Of a DNA stretch of 64,000 nucleotides, positions 58,244 through 64,000 are shown piece by piece. The notes beneath the pieces are model-generated. The model was not told the DNA's origin and made no database searches. It saw only the letters and a list, made by a program, of their open reading frames with translations. The stretch is from Cotesia glomerata (lineage: Eukaryota > Arthropoda > Insecta > Hymenoptera > Braconidae). Location of the stretch: NCBI RefSeq assembly GCF_020080835.1, contig NC_058167.1:4960659-5024658 (forward strand), read 5' to 3'. Position 1 is the first letter of the stretch. Every line of letters begins with the position of its first letter. A program made the translations under genes and the position numbers.

Positions 58244-58498
58244 TGTGGGAGTTAGGCAGGGATCGAGTTGATATAAATTATAAAAAGAGCAGATTTAATA
58301 TAAAACGACGTATGAATTTATTAAGTGATTAATTACAACGATTGAAAAGAATGCAATGACTTTACTCGACAACGTGCTAATAAGTCATGACTCAAGTATA
58401 CCAAATTACGGTGCAACTGCATGCGCAGTAGATCTACGCGTCGGCGCATGTGTGTGTAGTGCACGTGTGAATATTAGTATATTACTCTAGCTCCAACA
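58244..58498 (-). repeat. copia-type LTR inside the chimera
   Basis: 255 bases with TGTTGGAG at the 5' end and CTCCCACA at the 3' end on the minus strand (imperfect inverted ends). It lies directly after a polypurine tract, AAGGGAGAG at 58499-58507. AATAAA-like signals are present. No second LTR of this sequence is in the window, so the 5' part of the copia element is lost. Confidence 0.72.
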
Positions 58499-58527
58499 CT
58501 CTCCCTTAATATGAACACGTACACGGC

Positions 58528-60585
58528 TCAAACTGTCTCACTCATTCCCATGGCTTTTGTGAGTTTGGTGTGTCTATCTCGTAGCAATGCTTTCGTCAAG
58601 ATGTCGGCGGTCATCTCATCAATGGACATGTGTACTAGCTGTATCTCCTGATTTTCAACAGCTTCCTTGACGAAATTAAATTGGATTCGAACATGCTTGG
58701 TTCGATCTAGGGATCCCGTCACCATCGACGTGTGTATTGCACCCTGGCTATCGCAATAAATGAGGCCTTCTGAATATTTTCCAATGCCTATTTTGTCGAT
58801 GAGTCCCCGAAGGTACGTTGATTCCTTCGTCGCTTCCGTAAGCGCTTTGTATTCGGCCTCTGTCGTCGAAAGGGCCACTGCTCGCTGTTTACTGTACTTC
58901 CAGCTAATTGCAGCTCCTCCAAATATAAATACATACCCTGTGTACGATTTTGAATCTAATTTGTCGTTTTTCCAGTCAGCATCACTGTATCCGACGATTT
59001 TATCAGGTATATTCCTGTAGGTGAGTCCCAGTCCGGGTGTTCCCTTTAAATATCTGAGAACCCGTTTTGCAGCTCCCCAGTGCTCTTCTGTTGGGTGTTC
59101 GTTGAATTGGCTCAACACACTTACTGTATGCACTATATCTGGCCTCGTCACCACTGCCAAATACATCAGAGATCCTACTAGCTCTCTGTATTTTGGATTT
59201 TTCGTCGACTTGTTTGGGTCGGTTGAAGCTTTCAACATCGATGTTGGACTCGCTGGTGCCTGTTGTGGAGTACAATTCTTCATCCCAAATTTCTCCAACA
59301 ATTCTTCGACGTATCGACGCTGGCACAGATTTATTTCGCCGTTTTCTTGCTTGAACTCGATGCCTAAGCAATATTTGGCTTCTCCTAAGTCTTTTATTCG
59401 GATTTCATTTGCCAGTCCCTTTTTCAGTTCTTCAATCCACTCAGGATTGTTCGACGTGACTAACAAGTCATCGACGTAAACTGCTACGAGCAATATTTCG
59501 TTTGCCGTCCTGTATGCGAACAAAAATGGGTCTGATACCGTTGGTTTTAGGCCTAGGTTTTTCAGAATTCCACTCAACTTGTCGTACCATTTCTTGTCGG
59601 ACTGTTTTAATCCATATATTGACTTTCGTAGCTTGCAGACTCGTTCACCCTTGGTGAGCTCCTCCAGCATTCTCGATGCATTTATTTGGACTTCGGAGTC
59701 TCTTCTTTCGCTACGCGTAATTTCCACTAGTGCTTCCTTTAAGCCACCAGGAACTTCCATACATAATTCTTCGTCGACCTTGGCGTGTAAGAACGCCGTT
59801 TCCACGTCCATTTGATGGATCTTGGCATCCATCTTCGTCGATAATGCTGCGAGTAGCCTGATTGATTCCAGTCTTGCCACTGGTGCAAAGATTTCGTCAA
59901 AATCGAACCCTGGTCTCTGCGAAAATCCCCTGGCTACTATTCGAGATTTTCTGCGCTCTATTTTCCCGACGGCGTAAAAATAAGAGACCAACTTATTTGT
60001 ACCATCAATCAACATGACGTCAAGCCAAGAATCACAGCCGTTTTTGTGGAATGTAGGGCAATAAGGTGCGCAGTATAAAGAGGACTCAGTTATGAATTCT
60101 TTCATGTGATTTGTATTATAAGAGTTTTCAAGAAGGTTGCAGTTCAAGTCCCCTGTTATGATGATGTTCTTGAAATTAGGAGCAAACTTAAAGTATACAT
60201 CGAAGAATTCTGTGAGAAACATTCCTCTTGGTCTTCTATAAATACAGGACAGCAAGAGATGGGACCTAGTTCTTAAAGTAACGTCAACTATCAGGAACTC
60301 AGGCTGGTTTATGTAATCCGATGTTGAAATATGCAATACTTTGACTTTGAGAGAGTTGTGAATTAGGCAAGCTATTCCACCATCTCTAATGTAAGGTCTA
60401 TTGTCGGCATGCTTTAAAGTTCGGTCCCTTCGAACAACTATGTATTCACTTAATGAAAGAATTTGATTATCAAGTGAAGGTTTTAACCAGGTTTCAGTCA
60501 GAAGAATAATATCAGAATGAGTTTCATAAACTAGGTTTAAAAACTGCGCTATATGACCAACAAGACTGTTTATATTTAAACTCAA
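58528..60585 (-). CDS. Fusion ORF: LINE APE endonuclease + copia reverse transcriptase/RNase H
   Basis: A single 685-codon frame without stops. Residues 1-~204 are a CR1-like APE endonuclease: LNINSLVGHIAQF, ILLTETWL, GGIACLIHN, YRRPRG, ITGDLNCNLLEN and WLDVMLIDGTNKLVSYF. It ends before the last catalytic SDH block. From ~208 it is copia pol: RRKSRIVARGFSQRPG, DEIFAPVARLESIR, QMDVETAFLHA, SIYGLKQS, catalytic VYVDDLLV and LGEAKYCLGIEF. RNase H follows with VGYSDADWKND, STTEAEYKAL and YCDSQGAIHTS, then ADILTKAL. No ATG is visible at the start (TTG at 60585); the ATG may be lost. The copia half looks intact, while the endonuclease lacks its C-terminal end. Confidence 0.87.
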   Translation of the reverse strand: MSLNINSLVGHIAQFLNLVYETHSDIILLTETWLKPSLDNQILSLSEYIVVRRDRTLKHADNRPYIRDGGIACLIHNSLKVKVLHISTSDYINQPEFLIVDVTLRTRSHLLLSCIYRRPRGMFLTEFFDVYFKFAPNFKNIIITGDLNCNLLENSYNTNHMKEFITESSLYCAPYCPTFHKNGCDSWLDVMLIDGTNKLVSYFYAVGKIERRKSRIVARGFSQRPGFDFDEIFAPVARLESIRLLAALSTKMDAKIHQMDVETAFLHAKVDEELCMEVPGGLKEALVEITRSERRDSEVQINASRMLEELTKGERVCKLRKSIYGLKQSDKKWYDKLSGILKNLGLKPTVSDPFLFAYRTANEILLVAVYVDDLLVTSNNPEWIEELKKGLANEIRIKDLGEAKYCLGIEFKQENGEINLCQRRYVEELLEKFGMKNCTPQQAPASPTSMLKASTDPNKSTKNPKYRELVGSLMYLAVVTRPDIVHTVSVLSQFNEHPTEEHWGAAKRVLRYLKGTPGLGLTYRNIPDKIVGYSDADWKNDKLDSKSYTGYVFIFGGAAISWKYSKQRAVALSTTEAEYKALTEATKESTYLRGLIDKIGIGKYSEGLIYCDSQGAIHTSMVTGSLDRTKHVRIQFNFVKEAVENQEIQLVHMSIDEMTADILTKALLRDRHTKLTKAMGMSETV
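59960..59990 (-). other. In-frame LINE/copia junction
   Basis: Codons for NKLVSYF (LINE endonuclease) are followed within about 15 bases by GKIERRKSRIVARG (copia). A short T/A run (GGCGTAAAAATAAG on plus, 59971-59984) lies at the switch. No sign of an intron or a target duplication at this point. Confidence 0.75.
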
Positions 60586-60646
60586 TACATTTAAAGGTGA
60601 AGATGAATTATTTATAGAATTATTACTTGAACTGTTTTGACGTCAT

Positions 60647-61958
60647 TCAAGCAGAGAGATCAGCAGTTGAGGTAATATTAAGCCTGTCCGAGTTGTCATA
60701 TTTTTTCGCAAAGATATGGCCACTTCGAACCCAAACATACTTGAAATTCTTGATTTTAGCTTTCTCCTTGGTCTTTAGGAGTAGTTTGTAGGTATCTGTG
60801 TGTAAAAATTCATTTATGTAAATACTTCCTCGATAGTTTTCATCAATCATGCCCGGAAAAATATCTTTTGTTGGAAGGAATTTTGTCTTGCGTTTTGTGT
60901 CAATTATGAAATCTCTTACTTGAGATAATTTCATGCAGACTAGAAACGAGTGCATAGAAGGTGCGTTTTGGTTTCTGGTATTGCCTGCATTTTGTTTCGA
61001 CTTGCTATTAAATTTACGAATAGTCAAGACATCATTCGTTAAATGAGGTAGTTTTAAATAATTAAGGATAGCAGTTGAAATGTCAGTTAGCGGTAATTCA
61101 TCGATGACAGGATCAGGGATACCCGAGATAACCAATTCAGCCGTGCCTTGGAGTACTGAAGAAGTTGAAGTAGCAGATGAACTTGGGGTGGATCCTACTG
61201 TATTTGGATTGCCAAGACACGATAGTTTTTCTTGCATTGATTTCTTATCAGTTTCCACCTGAGTTCTTAACTCGGAAAGTTCTTTATGAATCTTGGAAAT
61301 AGCATCAGCATTCACCTGCACATTCGTGGTGACTTCTTCTAATTTTTCAGAAGTATTAGTCTGTTCGGTTTTTAACTCTTCGATCTGAGTACTTAATTTA
61401 TCAAACTTCTTTTTCATAGATTGCTCAGAAGACAGATGTTGCTTCATGAGAGCTGTCATTTTATCATCCAAGGATTTTCCTGACCAACCTTGAGGTATGA
61501 GCAACATTGCAGTAGAAGTTGGAGGTGACAGAAATACTGAGTCGTTACCAGGAGATGACAAGAGGTTTGGCGTTATAGGAGACTTGTTAGGTTTTGAAGC
61601 ATTAACTGAAGGCGTTGGGGGAGATGAAGAATAGGCTGATTTGTAACTCGAAACAGACGATGCACTAGTTTGAGTAGATCTTAAAGAGTAAACTTCTTGT
61701 TGACGAACTAGTAGAATCCAAGCTCAGCAAAAGGTTGTTCAGATTTTTCCTGCAGAAATGAGACAATGGCTTGTTTTTAATATGGTCTTTAGCACAGCTT
61801 GGATGGTAATGCTGCCTACACTTATTACAAGTCACAGCAGATTTCACAGCTTGTTTACACCGAGTACAAATGTCAGAGCCTACCGGCATACCATGTAAAA
61901 GACAATGCCTTTTAAACACAAGTGACAGTTCAATCAGTTGCTGAGAGAAACAACGCAA
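60647..61958 (-). pseudogene. CR1-like LINE ORF1 (PHD-type zinc finger, coiled coil), one frameshift
   Basis: The N-terminal part (from MPVGSD near 61890 or MRCFSQQ at 61958) holds a zinc-binding array, CTRCKQAV..CNKCRQHYHPSCAKDH, as in PHD-like fingers of CR1-group ORF1 proteins. A single-base frameshift near 61690 follows. The second part is open for 304 codons and more. It has a Ser/Pro-rich linker, a coiled coil (MTALMKQHLSSEQSMKKKF.. to ..ELRTQVETDKKSMQEKL, about residues 30-115), and a C-terminal block (TAELVISGIPDP.. LTIRKFN.. VWVRSGHIFAKK) like the RNA-binding domain of these ORF1s. The role is RNA binding and particle formation. Confidence 0.8.
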
Positions 61959-61959
61959 A

Positions 61960-62245
61960 GTGATGGTCAGTTATCGTCTGAGTAGGCAACAACACAATGA
62001 TGTTAATTTACCATGAGAGCTGGTGTCAGAATGATGCTGACAAAACATACACTGTCATTGTTTACATCAAAGTGATGGTAACTTGGCTAACAGTAAAATA
62101 ACCTCACTAATACTGAACATAACCTCCTCAAAGTTTTGCAGTCTTTAAATACATTTTTAAGCAACGGAGGCAAAATAAAGCAGAAAGTGATCTTAAGACA
62201 GAGCGAAAATTTTTGTATGTTTATGTACTCACGTGATAATGTAGG
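61960..62245 (-). other. 5' UTR of the chimeric LINE
   Basis: Noncoding sequence between ORF1 and the 5' target duplication at 62246. Presumably includes the internal promoter, but I can point to no motif. Confidence 0.55.
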
Positions 62246-62640
62246 ACTTTTTTGCTTTGATTGACGATAACTCCGCGGCAAATCATCTCACAGGCTTTAT
62301 GATTCTGTCAAATAAACGGGGATTAAATTTTCTAAAAGAGCTTTTGAGTGAAAGAATGAAAAAACATTTTCTTAAAGCCATAGACCTTTTTTTAGACAAA
62401 AAAAAATTTGGAAAATTTTTTGTTTTATAGTTTCCTCGGGATTTCTCCAGACTTAAACAAGATAAACAATGGTCATGGTCATATCTGAAAACTAGACACT
62501 TGGAGCTACTATTTGCTTTTTTTTTGTTTTTGCTCTACGATCATTTTATTCGAAGTTACAGCTCGTTGAAAAACACCTAAACATTTAGATTTTTTTTATA
62601 TCCCTTAATTTTTGTGATTAGTGTATATTTTTATCTACCA
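62246..62640 (-). repeat. Repeat R, left part of the interrupted copy
   Basis: Matches 44085-44415 in inverse orientation (TTGACGATAACTCCGCGGCA, GCTCTACGATCATTTTATTC, CAGCTCGTTGAAAAACACC). With 57850-58165 it makes one copy of R split by the LINE chimera. Confidence 0.75.
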
Positions 62641-62674
62641 TTTCAATCAAAACAGATAATGTTTTTTTTTTAAG

Positions 62675-62952
62675 GTGACACTAAAGGTGCTTGTCCTTTA
62701 CTAGAGAAAAAAATTAAGAGTTATTTGTGATACCTTGCTTGTCGTCATCATACGTCAGAGTTAATGCTACGAAATGTAGCAGAAGTTGCTTGGCCAGCCG
62801 CAAATGGTCCAAAAGCATCCATTTTCAAACGATTTAAAGACAATTAGGATAACATTGATACAGTAGTATATGAAATCGGTTCCGACGATGAACATATTAC
62901 CGACATTTTGAACGACAAAAAAAAAGACATTCTCGATTTTATTGACAATTAA
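62675..62952 (+). pseudogene. Broken exon of a transposase-like family (LLE..ACRHH..FKRF)
   Basis: A coding line starts after an AG acceptor preceded by a T run (62661-62674): GDTKGACPLLEKKIKSYL, stop, YLACRHHTSELMLRNVAEVA, GPKASIFKRFKDN, stop, DNIDTVVYEIGSDDEH, ILDFIDN and a final stop at 62950. TGA at 62728 and TAG at 62845 both sit where Trp codons are plausible, so each is probably a point mutation. I remember the LLE..L..ACRHH..E pattern from uncharacterised repeat-associated proteins in insects and other invertebrates; a nuclease/transposase role is inference. Confidence 0.5.
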
Positions 62953-64000
62953 ATTAAAGGTATAAATAAATTCAATTTTACATTAACAATTGTGTACTTA
63001 AATGATGAACTAGTTTTTGACACATTTTTCTGTGTATTAAGGACTTATAATAGTAGAGGAGACCGTGGGAGATCGATCTTCACCGATCTGATAACCAGAT
63101 GAGACATATTTTTTATCGAATATAATTTATAAACAAATATGCCTATAATTACTTGCCTATCTGAAAGTGCTCATGGCTATTTTTAATTAAATTAACTTTA
63201 ATCGATTTTTTTTCATCACTTTCATTCTTTTGATAACCAAATGAATTTTATTTCACTGTTAGTTTTTAACACACAGAATATGCCTCAGTAGGCTTGCCTA
63301 CTCATTTTTGTGTATAGCTACCTGGCAAGCCAATGTGAACAGGTAAGTCAATATAGGTGACTCCATCGTTCTGCTAACTTATCGAAAGTTATAACAAATT
63401 TTAGATTATTTTATTACAAAATCAGTCATATAGACTTGCCTGCAAAAAATCATACTTAAAGCACTATTGCCTAGCTAAAAACTTTTAGAGTTTTAGCCAT
63501 CTGATAGGTGCGAGAGAGAAAGTAGAGCGTCCGAAGTCTATGTGGTAGAACAGGACACAACATAGCAGCTGCAAGCTACCTGACCGTTGAATGTATCCGA
63601 GTGCGCATGCTCGTGTACATGTGAGTGACAGAGACAGCATTTATTTACACTTGTCATTAATTTTGAACTCCAATTTATTATAACTAATTTCGATCACAAT
63701 TTTTATATTATTTCACACTATACGTACTTACAGCTATGCAAAACTCAAAAATAAATAAGTTAATATATTAATATTTTATTATATTAATATATTAATAAAT
63801 AAATAAAAAAAAACTAATTTTAAAATTAATTTTTTTTCAAAAATTCCGAAAAAATCCTTCCAAGGGTCCTTGGAGGCTGCCGATTTTTTAGAGCACTCCT
63901 AGTACCCCTCCACATAATACAAAAAATCATTAGGCCGCTAACACCCCCGGAACTACTCTTCCAGCCACCCTAAAGACTTATGAATTTTTTTCAAAAATTA
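62953..64000. other. AT-rich end of window, no gene seen
   Basis: Repeated short phrases (TGCCTACTCATTTTTG, CTTGCCTGCAAAAAATC) and a (TTAATA)-rich stretch at 63757-63800. A GC-richer piece with CAAGGGTCCTTGG and GCCGCTAACACCCCCGG at 63860-63975 may be the end of another DNA element that continues beyond the window. Confidence 0.45.

Larger units (their letters stand above)
58160..62251 (-). mobile_element. Chimeric retrotransposon: CR1-like LINE with embedded copia 3' half
   Basis: ACTTTT (58160-58165 and 62246-62251) flanks a 4.08 kb unit in repeat R. From its 5' end on the minus strand the order is LINE 5' region and ORF1, LINE endonuclease, copia reverse transcriptase/RNase H in the same reading frame, polypurine tract, copia LTR, and LINE 3' tail with TATAGATTT-type repeats. 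The LINE reverse transcriptase is missing. The outer boundaries are LINE boundaries, so either a copia-LINE hybrid RNA was integrated as a unit, or a copia insertion followed by a deletion joined the two genes. Confidence 0.8.

Noticed and set aside
40848..58498. The copia gag at 40 kb and copia pol at 59 kb as parts of one element
   Set aside because: Their LTRs share no sequence beyond the TGTTG-type ends, and 17 kb of unrelated repeats lie between. They are different families.

Overview
This window is eukaryotic, AT-rich and built almost entirely from transposable elements. The repertoire is R1-clade and CR1-like LINEs, copia-type LTR elements, tRNA-derived SINEs, hAT-like and other inverted-repeat DNA elements, and long CA/TG microsatellites. 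It points to an arthropod, most likely an insect. A parasitoid wasp is my guess rather than a demonstrated fact. I see no intact ordinary host gene. There is one 100-base assembly gap (201-300).

Layout. 0.3-1.2 kb: an unrecognised 167-codon minus-strand ORF beside four hairpin repeats. 1.6-3.5 kb: a 5'-truncated CR1-like LINE split by a tRNA-derived SINE. 4.3-8.5 kb: two copies of a DNA transposon fused head to head, the right copy holding a frameshifted DDE-like gene. 9.6-21.7 kb: a microsatellite-bearing repeat whose CA/TG tracts were entered by two full-length R1-clade LINEs lying tail to tail. 22.3-23.4 kb: a 1.07 kb palindromic MITE. 24.4-28.9 kb: a third, decayed R1-like LINE. 30.5-36.9 kb: three R1-clade copies in head-to-tail tandem, separated only by TG tracts. 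37.6-39.6 kb: a complete copy of the microsatellite-bearing palindromic repeat with 189 bases of pure TG. 40.1-41.0 kb: a copia 5' LTR with gag. 45.4-53.3 kb: three inverted-repeat elements nested inside one another; the innermost is a foldback element with 12-base modular minisatellite arms and a perfect 8-bp target duplication. 53.5-54.8 kb: a double OTU-protease reading frame. 58.2-62.2 kb: a chimeric retrotransposon in which a CR1-like LINE endonuclease runs in frame into a copia reverse transcriptase/RNase H, followed by a copia LTR and then the LINE 3' tail, the whole flanked by a short target duplication. 62.7 kb: a broken exon of another transposase-like family.

How the parts interact. 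The short DNA repeats carry CA/TG tracts. These tracts are the landing sites of the R1-clade LINEs, and each LINE insertion leaves microsatellite on both sides, so further copies can insert and form tandems. The R1 copies share an ATGA overlap between ORF1 and ORF2, which suggests coupled translation. Two of them are mosaics, nearly identical at both ends and divergent in the middle. Nearly all element genes carry at least one nonsense codon or frameshift. Exceptions are ORF1 of the second R1 copy (451 codons), the 685-codon LINE-copia fusion and the second OTU module.
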